Positions 55,451-64,000 of a stretch of 64,000 nt of DNA are shown here, piece by piece. Below the pieces are notes generated by a model. That model did no database searches. It worked only from the letters and a program-made list of their open reading frames with translations, and was not told where the DNA came from. The translations under genes and the position numbers were made by a program. Source of the stretch: Diphasiastrum complanatum (taxonomy: Eukaryota > Streptophyta > Lycopodiopsida > Lycopodiales > Lycopodiaceae); NCBI GenBank assembly GCA_029204225.1, contig CM055095.1, forward strand, positions 68,979,039-69,043,038, given 5' to 3'. Each line of letters begins with the position of its first letter. Positions within the stretch are counted from its first letter, which is position 1.

Positions 55451-55799
55451 GATACTTTTATTTTTTCTTTAGGTTCGACCACCACCCCAATCAAAATGGA
55501 CAAATTGAAATCTACGTAACGTAGCTCAAATATACTAAAAATTAAGAATATATACAGCAAACTTTGAAATTTGCATCGTGGACATAGACGTATTCCATTG
55601 GTTCGCTCTTCATGCATGTGACACGTGCAGGTTACGTCAATAACTCAAAATAAATCTGTTGAACTATTTGTTAACTAGACTAGTTACAACTATAAAAATA
55701 TAGTATGCACAATAACTATGACTACTGTGGCATTCTCATGAGATTAAATGTGATACGAAAAATTGAATTGAGTATCATACCAGATAGATTTTTGGCATT

Positions 55800-56530
55800 C
55801 AAGCTTTGAAAATAGCAATGGCAAGGAGACGAAGATCTACAATTGAGCCTATGGTTCTTTACAATGAGAAAGATGATGCTGATTACTGGAAGCCAACAAA
55901 ATATATGAAGAATTCATGGATGTTGTTGCATCCATCATCAAAGGAAAATTTCCAACAGAAGAAAAGGGCAACGATGACATACAAATCTTGGAGTTTAAAA
56001 CAACTCCTGGAGGTCGCTCTATATCAGATGTGTTAGTACAACATATTTGTATGCATTCAAAAATAAAAGTACAAGATATCAATCCTCATGATCATAAAAA
56101 ATGTAACTGTAAGTATATAAAAAGGTATGCACTTTACTACAATCATAGGTGTTTTTTGATTGAAGCTCTTCAGATTACGCTTTAAATTATTCAACGTGTT
56201 TGTTCTTTCAGATTTATATCCATCAAACATAAGTGAATGAGATCCAGTACAATCAATTGTAGGAATATTGGATGTGATTCAGTCTGATGTTGAAAAGCTG
56301 CAATACATAGGAAGAAGTCCAAAGGAGCTTGTAGATAGTGACATAATTATATTTTTATAAATCTTCATATATACCACAAATGGATGGGGATTTCACCATG
56401 CTTGAAGCAATTCCATTGCCAAGTTTTCAGAGTGATGAGTGGCCTACTCCTGACAGTATTGTTTCTGAATCCTTCAGATGCAAGCTACTCTTGGATGTTA
56501 GAAATGCCATGAAGATAAGTACGGGTTCAA
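55800..56530 (+). pseudogene. Fragment of an intron-containing gene, unknown family
   Basis: First block about 55815-56110: RRRRSTIEPMVLYNEKDDAD, then (after a one-base frame change near 55915) MDVVASIIKGKFPTEEKGND and GGRSISDVLVQHICMHSKIK. An AAATGTAACTGTAAGTAT donor-like site follows. A second block at about 56210-56350 (VQSIVGILDVIQSDVEKLQY) is preceded by a TTTCAG acceptor. A third at about 56375-56520 reads MDGDFTMLEAIPLPSFQSDE and WPTPDSIVSESFRCKLLLDV. The exon-intron layout is unlike a retrotransposon and suggests a captured or decayed host gene. I could not identify it. Confidence 0.45.
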
Positions 56531-57607
56531 AAATTGTTCACCTAAGTTGGTTTCTCTAAATCCATAAGGGGATCATTCTGGATTTTTTCCAGCATGATTT
56601 GTATTCCTCTTTTCCTTCCCAGCAAGCTATCAGACCTATAAATTGATGGGTAGAGGCTTATGTTTCAATTCCATCAAGTTTGTAGCAATTTTTACTTCTA
56701 GGAACCAAGAATTCATGGTTCTCAGCCCATACTGCTTCATAGGATCCGTATGAAGGCTTCATGGAACTCTTAGAGACCATTTAAGACTGTTTGGATCATC
56801 ACTTTACAACTTGGTTGAGTGTTTGCACGTTTTTTGACAATTTGGTCTTGAAAAAGTGCGTCCTCCTATAGCTTAATTGGCTGTTCTAAACTCGCACGTG
56901 TGAGTCCTAGGTGGTAGGCTGACATGGCAAGTGTCTTGTTCACTGGATCTCCCTATGTACTGAGCTTTACAACACCCAATTTGGTGTCCTGTAGGCAAAG
57001 ATATGAGCATCTGAAGTTTTGCAATTTTGTGAGTAAAATTGGTAAAATTTCCAATTGTTCTGATTGCATGCATGACAATTTCCTACTTTGAAGTACTGTG
57101 CTTGCATGAAATGTCTGCATGTGGTTTCTCTAAGTGATTCTGATATGCATGAGCTGGTTAGATTTGTTTTGAGTGGTCATACGCATGTACTCTGACAGTT
57201 CGATACAAAACAGGATTTTATAATTGACAATTTCCATAGAACTTAATTTTTACTTAAAATTTTGTAAAGTAAAAAATCAGTTTAATGTCGCATGTCTTGC
57301 ATGCTTGATCGACATTAATGAAGTAAAATTAAGAATCAAACAGTGAATCGAATTTTTGATTTCGATTGCTTAATAACTGGCTGTGATTTTTTATGCATTT
57401 TTAGAAAACGTAAAATTAAAAAAAAAAATTAAAAGTGCAAAAACTCGAAATTTTTAGTTTTTTCCGGTTTCTTGTAATTTCTATGAAATTGACTAAAAAT
57501 AGAGATTTGACCATGCTAGAGTCAATTTCAGCCAGTGTCAACAGTACTTCACTATGAATTAATTAGATATTAATTAAATTTAGTAATTTCAGGATAGATA
57601 TATCGAG
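56531..57607. other. Unassigned DNA upstream of Gypsy 3
   Basis: No frame recognised. CTCGCACGTGTGAG with a CACGTG core at 56891-56904 resembles the palindrome of the Copia 5 LTR. The right part is probably leader of Gypsy 3, but I find no LTR end or primer site. Confidence 0.3.
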
Positions 57608-58500
57608 ATGGCCGAAGAAACTTCAAATCAAGCTGCAAATCCAGGTGCACCATCTTATATGGTGATTTGTCAACAGCTGAGTACGGCACTCAATGACATG
57701 AATAATCGTAATTAGATGAGAGATCAACAAATGGAGGTCCTTTTGAATCAAGTCAAATTGATGTCTTCACCCAATCTCGGTTTTCAACCGAAGGTTTATT
57801 CAGACGAGAAGGAGGAGAAGAAACCTGAGGTCATCGAGGACTGGCTGGCCAAGTGGAGTAGTTACTTCAATTTGCACAGTGTTCCTGATGAGAAGAAAAT
57901 TGAAAGTGTCATGTTGTTCTTACGTGGCAAAGCGTCATCGTGGTGGTGAGATTTACCGGTGAAGCCAACTACTTGGGATGCGTTTGAGAAAGTTTTCAAA
58001 AAAGCTTTCATAGTTGCCGATGACGTGGACTACTACCTAAAGTTCGTGAACTGCAAGATGGGTACAAAGAGTTTGGACTCTTATATCCAAGAATTCATGG
58101 ACCTATGGAATAGGGTTTTATCATTCGATGCGAAGTTGGCATTATTGGAGTTTGTCCTAGGTTTGCCAGCCGACTATCAGAATGAATGCAGGTGAAATGT
58201 GCTTCAAAGCCTCGAGGATGCATTTCGGATTGCGAAAGCATATGATTCCACAATGGTGGCATCCAGGAAGCAATTTGCTCAAATTCCAACCACTTTGAAA
58301 ACCAAGAATGTTAAGAAGCGCGGTTTAGACCAAGCAAAATATTTTGACGTATTAGATCAAGCAGCATCGGAACTCAGGAAGCCGAAGAGAAAGAGATTCA
58401 AAAAATCTATGTCCTGGGAAAAGGCTAAAAGAGAGAACTTATGTTTTGTCTGTAAGAAGACTGAACATATGATGAAATTTTGTCCAGAAAGGAAGAAATG
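57608..58500 (+). pseudogene. Gypsy 3 gag
   Basis: ATG at 57608 (MAEETSNQAANPGAPSYM), a stop at 57714, then open blocks 57716-57949 and 57959-58195 with the retrotransposon gag core (VIEDWLAKWSSYFNLHSV, VMLFLRGKASSWW, then YIQEFMDLWNRV). The zinc knuckle CFVCKKTEHMMKFC near 58445 has the full CX2CX4HX4C spacing. The blocks are broken by single stops, two of which follow Trp or Arg codons and could be point mutations. Confidence 0.83.
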
Positions 58501-58510
58501 ATCTGCTCAC

Positions 58511-59100
58511 ATGATTGAAATCCCAGAAGGCAATGGTAAGACTTTGGAAATTAACCTGACTGATTGTGAGTGTGAATGTTCTTTTAGTACTATTTCTTTC
58601 TTGCCAAATGAATTTTTTTGTTTAATTGGCACAATTAAAGATCAAGAAGTTAGTATTATATTGGACAGTGGTTCAACTCATAATTTTACTAGTTCTTGTC
58701 TTGTGCAGAAACTTAGCTTGGAAACTGAAGCCAACAATCATAGATATAAAGTTTATCTAGCTTCAGGAGCAGAGTTGGAGACTTGGAACGTAAAAGTCTT
58801 GAAGCTCCCAGTTTTGGTGCAAGGACACATAGAATTAGTTAATTTTGATGTTTTAGACCTAGCTCGTACTGATTTGATCTTAGGTTATGAATGGTTATTC
58901 AGTAAATCGCCTTCTCTATTGATTGATTTTGAGAAACATGTTCTCACTTTCAAGGAGGGTGATAAGGTAGTTACATTATTTGGCAGTAATTTTGTATGTC
59001 CGTTGGATCATATTTCTATAGTTAATAAAATGGAAGCATTGGATTATTCTGAGTATGAAGTTTTTTCAATTTATGCTATTCCGATTGTGGATGTTCCTGA
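58511..59100 (+). pseudogene. Gypsy 3 protease
   Basis: Retropepsin-like domain with IILDSGSTHNFTS (Asp of DSG) and LILGYEWLFSKSPS downstream, the usual second hallmark (hydrophobic-L-G-Y/M-x-W-L) of plant gypsy proteases. It continues in frame into RT. Confidence 0.82.
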
Positions 59101-60137
59101 AATGAATCTAAATAGTTGTGAATTCTCAACAATTCTTGACTCAGTAAATTTAGATCATGAACAAGCAGTGAAAGAACAGATCATAAATGAATTTAGGGAT
59201 GTTTTTTCATCTGAATTACCTCATGGTTTACCACTGTCTAGGTTAGTAGACCACATGATTGAGTTAATTCCAAGAAGTCAACCTGTCTCTAGACAACCTT
59301 ATAGGTTCTCTCAGAAAGAGGAGACAGAGATTTCAAATCAAATAGAAAACTATTTGAGGATGGGACATATACAAAGTAGTAAACCATGAGGGCGCTCATG
59401 TTCTTCTTAAAGCGAAGAAAGATGGAGGTTTCTGGATGTGTGTGGATTACAAGGGCCTTAATAAAATGACTACAAAGAATAAGTATCCATTACCCACCAG
59501 GTTGGATGAGCTTGTAGATCGCTTGGGTGGAGCACGATATTTCACCAAGATAGATCTCAGGACAGAGTACCATCAAATAAAAATTAAGTTAGAAGAAGTC
59601 CAAAAGACAGAATTTTGTTCTAGTTTTGGTCATTATGAATTTCTAGTGTTGTCATTTGGATTAACGAATGCTCCAGCAACGTTCCAGCAAATGATGAACG
59701 ATTTATTTCGTCCATATTTGGGGAAGTTTGTGGTAGTATTCTTAGACGACATTCTCGTTAACAGTAAATCCTTGGTGGAACACGTAGAACACTTAAAAAT
59801 TGTCTTGATGAAGCTCCGTCAGGAGTTACTCTTCGCTAAAGAGTCCAAGTGTGAATTCTTTAAACAATAGTTGCTTTATCTCGGTCGTAAGATCATAGTA
59901 AATGGGATCAAGCTTGACGAGGATAAAATCAAGATTGTGATTGAGTGGCCAATTCCAAAAACTATGAGGCAGGTAAAGTCTTTTTTAGGTTTTACACTTT
60001 TCTGCAAGAGATTTATTGAGGATTATGCTAAGTTAGCAGCACCGCTTAATAATCTGACAAAAGGAATTGTTAATAAAAAGAAAAAGAGGAATCCAAAAAT
60101 TGGCAAATCTAGCTTGATCAAAATCCATGAAGAATAG
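59100..60137 (+). pseudogene. Gypsy 3 reverse transcriptase
   Basis: Pre-RT region (FRDVFSSELPHGLPLSR, VSRQPYRFSQKEETEI), a stop/shift at 59389, then CVDYKGLNKMTTKNKYPLP, ARYFTKIDLRTEYHQIKI (catalytic Asp), LSFGLTNAPATFQQMM, and the YXDD-equivalent VVFLDDILV. After a stop at 59868 the thumb LDEDKIKIVIEWPIPKTMRQ follows. Canonical gypsy spacing. RNase H and integrase lie beyond the Copia 8 insertion and outside the window. Confidence 0.85.
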
Positions 60138-60685
60138 TGTAAATTTTGTACATAATTGGGTTCCACACATGTATGGCCAAAATGCGTCATGGGAACCCAC
60201 TCCTAATATAGGTTAGGTCAAGTCAAGAGAGTTGGTAATGTCTATTTGGTGGTCATCCCTACTTTATAGGACCTACACCTAAGTTTAAGGTGAAAATTTG
60301 ACCAACTAGCTACCTACCAAGCATAACTCTAGGATTTAGGCTAGGGTTTCATTTTAGGGCAAGAAGGGTGAGTTAACTTCCTTATTACATGCTGGAAATC
60401 CACCTAACTTCAAGAAGGAAGTCGAATTTGCTATGTATTCCAACCTCCCATAGTGAGGAGATAGAAAATTTTTGGAGCTCATTGGCAATCTCAAGCTAGT
60501 TCACTATGTACATTGAGTTTTTGTGATCCAAATGCAACCAAATAAATGCTTGTTGTTTGTCAAATTGCCAATCTAGATCAACTTTTTGATGACTAGTTTT
60601 TTGATAGATTGTTAAGCAAGCATCCAATCACTCTTCTGGATCTTTTGTAGATCCATTTATGGTCCTAAAGTATAGTACTTTCACA
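60081..60685 (+). repeat. Copia 8 5' LTR
   Basis: Clear homology to the 3' LTR begins at about 60093 (CCAAAAATTGGCAAATC). The first dozen bases differ from TGTGAAGAATTG, so the exact start is uncertain or mutated. It ends TACTTTCACA before the primer site. Confidence 0.82.
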
Positions 60686-60697
60686 TGGTATCAGAGC
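60686..60697 (+). promoter_or_regulatory. Copia 8 primer-binding site
   Basis: TGGTATCAGAGC, a perfect match, directly after the 5' LTR. Confidence 0.95.
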
Positions 60698-61116
60698 CAA
60701 GTACAAGAGCATAAGCCATTGATCAAAAGCAAATCCATTTTTAGCAAGTTTTGGTGCTAAAAACTAGTATTGAGAGGGCAAGCTAGAATCTTGATTTTGG
60801 TGAGGGGGTTTGATCCCAAACTTGGTAGGGGTACAAATCCGTACTGTCCACATGTGTGGGCACCTCTGAACCTGCATTTAATGCATGGTATTCATTTGAT
60901 CCAAAGAAATTCAATTTTTGAGCTTTTGATATAATTTTTGGTAGAAATCTTAGGATAAGCTACCAAGATTGAGTTCCATTGATTAGATTTGACTTAGAGT
61001 CATAAGATCTAATTAATTTAGGCTGAAATCAGGTCCTCTAAACTTGTTTTACAGGTCTTGAAAGTACATCAAAAAGTGTGAAAGAGATTAAGTCATTTTT
61101 TTGTCCAAAAATAGCC

Positions 61117-61466
61117 AAAATTGGCAAGATTTGATTGTAAGTAGATTTCACATCATCTTATCTTCATTCCAACTTTGTGAGGGAGTGCTAGAACTGAGAT
61201 TATAAGTCCATTTTTTGGATTAGAAATCTAATTTGTGTGAAACACTACAAAAGAGAGACCTTAGTGAGTTTCTAGAGACAATCAAATCCATTTCTTGGCA
61301 AGATTTGTTTGAAAGTAGTTTTCACTTCATCTTATCTTCATTCCAGCTTTGTGAGGGAGTGATAGAACTGTGATTATAAGTCCATTCGTTGGATTAGAAA
61401 TCAAATTTGAGTGAAACACTGCAAGTGTTAGACCTTTGTGAGTTTCAAGTCAATCAAATCTATTTC
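61117..61466 (+). repeat. 175-bp tandem duplication in the Copia 8 leader
   Basis: CATCTTATCTTCATTCC recurs at 61153 and 61328. The copies share TTTGTGAGGGAGTG, TATAAGTCCATT and GTGAAACACT and differ at roughly one base in ten. It lies between primer site and gag, the usual place for packaging signals. Confidence 0.82.
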
Positions 61467-61499
61467 TTGTTTGTAGAAGTCACTAGTAAGTTGGGATCT

Positions 61500-61987
61500 A
61501 CTGGAGCGTACCTTCTAGAGGCTAGTGAGAGATTGAATTCTACAAATTATGGTATTTGAAATGTTAGGATAGAGTCACTCTTGGTGCTCCAAGACCTTTA
61601 TGAGTTCTTAATTGAAGATGAAGATGAACTTCTAGGTGCACAAGAGTTAGCTAGATACAAGAAGAGATCTAGGCTTGCACTTCATTGTGTGAAGATGAAT
61701 GTGAGCAATAATTTGTTGAGAGAAGTATCAGCATGTACTGGTGCTAAAGAGACTTGGGAGTCTTTAAAATCAATCTTTGAATCTAGTAACACTTCAAGAG
61801 TACTCAGAATCAGATTTTGCTTAGAAATCAGATTTTGCAAAGCATGAAAAGAAGTGAGGAGAGTGCATAGGATTATGTACTTAGAATCAAGTCTCTAAAT
61901 AGGGAGCTAGCTTCCATTGGAAAGAAGATTCATGATGGAGAGCTTGTACAAATTGTCCTTAATGGTCTATGAGATGACTTTGCAAAT
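61500..61987 (+). pseudogene. Copia 8 gag N-terminal part, broken
   Basis: Aligns with the Copia 5 gag start (YLLEASERLNSTNYG) but has a TGA in place of the conserved Trp of YSTWKV. The frame is then open at 61581-61847 (RLALHCVKMNVSNNLLREV). A roughly 19-bp duplication (AATCAGATTTTGC twice, about 61808-61840) shifts the frame, and a second TGA falls at about 61971. No full-length Gag can be made. Confidence 0.82.
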
Positions 61988-63463
61988 TTGGTCCAAAGTT
62001 TTGCCATCCAAGACACTTTGCCAACTATAGAAAAACTTCATAGTGTATTAGTGGCAGAAGAGTGTAGGATGCTCCACACCAAGGCAAGAATGAGCTCATT
62101 GTCTTTGCAGGATGGAGATGAGAAAGCCAATTTCTCATTCAAGGGCAAAAAGAAAACCAATGGAAAAAAGAAGCATCCCAAGGAGGCCAAAGAAGAGGAT
62201 GATGCATCAAGCTCAAAGGACAAGTCAAAGCAGAAATGCTTCTTTTGTGGAAGGAAGGGGCATTATGCATCTGAATGCTACAAGAGGCTAAGAGAACAAG
62301 TGGAGGAGGACAAACAAGGAAACCTTGCAAAGGAGGAGGAGGAAGATGAAGTAGATGTATTCTTGATGGCATCTACATCCTCACCAACAAGCAATGGCAA
62401 TTCAAGAGATACATGGTGGATTGATAGTGGGGTTAGCTCCCACATGTCTTGTGAAAAGGACTTTTTCTCAACCTTACACTCATTCAATGATGCTAAAAAG
62501 TTTGTCTTTACTGGAAGTGATGAAGAGTGTAGGATAGATGGTGTTGGCACCATCTCTTTGTGTCTAGAATTCTCAAAATGCATGGATCTAGCAAATGTCC
62601 TTTATGTACCATCAATCACCAAGAATATGCTTAGTGTTGGTCTACTCTTAGAAAGTGGTTTGGATGTCCACTTTAAGCATGGTGTTTGCTTCATCTTGAA
62701 GAATGATGTTTGCATTGCAAAGGGATTTAAACATGGAAGATTGTTTAAGTTGGAAGCTAGTGTTGTTTTTGAAAAAATGAGGTTGGCAGAGGAGGAGATC
62801 ACTCAAGAGGAGATCTTGGCAAAGTGTGATCTTGCTTGCATTGAGGAGGAGCATCAAAAGAAGGAAGATTTTGAGGATCAGCCTCAGATCTTGAGAGTTC
62901 CAAGGGAGTCCTCAATGACAATGGCCGAGTCATCAAATTGCATGCAAATTGTCCATTCAAGTGTGCATCTTGCAAGGGTGGTGAGCATTGCAGAGTCTAC
63001 TACCTTTGAATACTTTTTGGAAAGTATTAGTGGACATGAGTGGACCTGTTTCTTACCTTTAAGATTCATGGTGTTTATTACTTTGTATGACAAGACAATG
63101 AAATGGGATGCTTTGAAATCTACATTTGTTGTTGATAAAGCAATTTCATTGGATAGCTATTTTTGTAATAGTTTGAATAGAGTCATAAAAGATGAAACAT
63201 CATTTGCTTTGAAAATCTTTGTGTCCACATGCTTTGTGCATGATCATTCCAATGTAAGGACCAAAGATTATCATATTTCAATGATAGGAATAATGGTAGT
63301 GTTTTGCTCTTCAAGTAGAGATTGTAGAATCTACTTGTTTTCAACCAAAGAATTTGTCAATGGTGGAAATGTGATCTTTCAAGAGTGGAAGATTTGTAAA
63401 CTTGAAGAAGCACCTTCGGTTCGACAGCTTATTCAATTTATTGATGGTTCGGAGTCAAGTTAA
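61988..63463 (+). CDS. Copia 8 491-codon frame: gag end, zinc knuckle, protease, degenerate integrase
   Basis: ATG 61988 (MVQSFAIQDTLPTIEKL) opens a frame with the zinc knuckle CFFCGRKGHYASEC at residues 84-97, the protease motif WWIDSGVSSHMS (Asp146) and the usual LYVPSITKNMLSVG. After KHGRLFKLEASVVF the sequence turns Glu-rich, without the integrase zinc region. The first Asp motif is VHSSVH where Copia 5 has VHSDIH, and the segment with the second Asp and the Glu is gone. The last third still aligns weakly with Copia 5 integrase C-terminus (STCFVHDHSNVRTKD, FSTKEFVNGGNVIFQEW). So integrase is catalytically dead yet the frame has no stop. It may be a decayed frame open by chance, or selected for a Gag/protease product. 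Confidence 0.65.
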   Translation: MVQSFAIQDTLPTIEKLHSVLVAEECRMLHTKARMSSLSLQDGDEKANFSFKGKKKTNGKKKHPKEAKEEDDASSSKDKSKQKCFFCGRKGHYASECYKRLREQVEEDKQGNLAKEEEEDEVDVFLMASTSSPTSNGNSRDTWWIDSGVSSHMSCEKDFFSTLHSFNDAKKFVFTGSDEECRIDGVGTISLCLEFSKCMDLANVLYVPSITKNMLSVGLLLESGLDVHFKHGVCFILKNDVCIAKGFKHGRLFKLEASVVFEKMRLAEEEITQEEILAKCDLACIEEEHQKKEDFEDQPQILRVPRESSMTMAESSNCMQIVHSSVHLARVVSIAESTTFEYFLESISGHEWTCFLPLRFMVFITLYDKTMKWDALKSTFVVDKAISLDSYFCNSLNRVIKDETSFALKIFVSTCFVHDHSNVRTKDYHISMIGIMVVFCSSSRDCRIYLFSTKEFVNGGNVIFQEWKICKLEEAPSVRQLIQFIDGSESS

Positions 63464-63869
63464 GTGGAGGAGCAAGCTCAAGACCCGAGGACTCCAAGAA
63501 GAACCATGAGTATCAAGATGGAGCCATCTAGGCTCAATCATATGGAGAAAGCAAGGCAAGTTGTCTTTGGAAACATTATGTATGCACTTAATAGTTTAAT
63601 TTATGTATCTTCAAGGGCACAAAATGCCTTGGAATCCATGGCTTGGCATGATGTATAGTTTTTGAAGTGTGCTACATGTATATAGACACATTTGTCGAAC
63701 ATCTTGTAAGGGATCCTTTAAGAGGTGGTGAAAGATCTTTCATGGACATCATTCTCTATTGGAGTCTCAAAAGTTCCTTGTGTGTAGCTGGATTTTTTAG
63801 ACACTTCTAAAAGCATTCATTAATCTATCAAGAGAGTTGTAGATAGATCAAGTTAAATTTGAGGAGGAG
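63464..63869 (+). pseudogene. Copia 8 linker and RT/RNase H deletion scar
   Basis: After the TAA at 63461 a frame continues (RTPRRTMSIKMEPSRLNHME, SRAQNALESMAW) that aligns with the Copia 5 linker before RT. From about 63715 it jumps to GGERSFMDIILYWSLKSSL, which corresponds to Copia 5 sequence after YVDD (ERSFKDITLYRKLIGSL). The catalytic RT and nearly all of RNase H are therefore deleted. The polypurine tract AAATTTGAGGAGGAG ends at 63869. Confidence 0.72.
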
Positions 63870-64000
63870 TGTGAAGAATTGCCAAAAATTGGCAAATCTA
63901 GCTTGATCAAAATCCATGAAGAATAGTGTAAATTTTGTACATAATTGGGTTCCACACATGTATGGACAAAATGCGTCATGGGAACCCACTCCTAATATAG
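63870..64000 (+). repeat. Copia 8 3' LTR, incomplete at the window end
   Basis: Starts TGTGAAGAATTGCC after the polypurine tract and matches 60093-60210 almost base for base (one difference seen, A for C at 63967). Cut by the end of the window. Confidence 0.9.

Larger units (their letters stand above)
57608..60096 (+). mobile_element. Gypsy 3: Ty3/gypsy fragment, gag to RT
   Basis: Gag, zinc knuckle, protease and RT in gypsy order on the plus strand, cut off after the RT thumb by Copia 8 near 60081-60096. No LTR or primer site is visible upstream. At least five in-frame stops or shifts. Confidence 0.83.
60081..64000 (+). mobile_element. Copia 8: RT-less copia element (Copia 5 group), runs off window
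   Basis: 5' LTR about 60081-60685, a perfect primer site, a leader with a 175-bp tandem duplication, broken gag, a 491-codon open frame, an RT/RNase H deletion scar, a polypurine tract, and a 3' LTR from 63870 to beyond the window. The two LTRs differ at about one position in the 116 bases that can be compared, so the element moved recently relative to its decayed coding region. It would need a partner such as Copia 5 for RT, which resembles the TR-GAG/LARD type of non-autonomous plant elements. Confidence 0.85.

Noticed and set aside
57608-60096. Endogenous pararetrovirus
   Set aside because: The gag-protease-RT order with a gag core, and the lack of any movement-protein region or coat-type arrangement, fit Ty3/gypsy. 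The RT text is gypsy-like.

Overview
The window is plant nuclear DNA made almost entirely of nested, mostly decayed transposable elements. I see no intact host gene. The main evidence for a plant is: several Ty1/copia elements whose primer-binding sites match the 3' end of initiator-Met tRNA (TGGTATCAGAGC); three Ty3/gypsy elements, one with a TGGCGCC-type primer site; and a CACTA (En/Spm) DNA transposon ending in CACTACAAGAAAA and carrying a plant-type TNPA-like gene. The AT-richness and depth of nesting fit a large-genome land plant (for example a fern or gymnosperm), but the sequence does not let me name the species.

Region 1-24.4 kb reads as one old host stretch ('element X') split by three later insertions: Copia 1 (minus, 4011-10083), a CACTA transposon (10845-15771), and Copia 2 (plus, 17891-23685, perfect CCCCT target duplication). 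Element X shows coiled-coil reading frames at 15.8-17.5 kb and a probable LTR starting at 17653. Copia 1 and Copia 2 are one family with roughly 1.2-kb LTRs.

Region 24.4-34 kb: Gypsy 1 (minus) keeps RT end, RNase H and integrase plus an extra coiled-coil frame before its 3' LTR, but has lost gag, protease and most of RT. Its 5' LTR is cut by Copia 3 (minus), in which about 1.33 kb has been flipped in place. Region 34-46 kb is a patchwork: unassigned DNA, a second copy of a 1.1-kb repeat first seen at 1.65 kb, Copia 4, an unidentified minus-strand frame with a TATA box, LTR pieces, Gypsy 2 (minus) and the tail of Copia 7.

Region 46.2-52.7 kb is the one intact element: Copia 5, with an uninterrupted 1317-codon Gag-Pol frame, a DD35E integrase, YVDD reverse transcriptase, 655-bp LTRs differing at only three positions, and a perfect AAATG target duplication. 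It sits in older Copia 6 (minus). Region 55-64 kb holds copia fragments, an intron-containing gene fragment of unknown origin, Gypsy 3 (plus) and Copia 8 (plus). Copia 8 is a reverse-transcriptase-less relative of Copia 5 whose LTRs are nearly identical where they can be compared and which runs off the window. It could have been moved in trans by a Copia 5-like partner.
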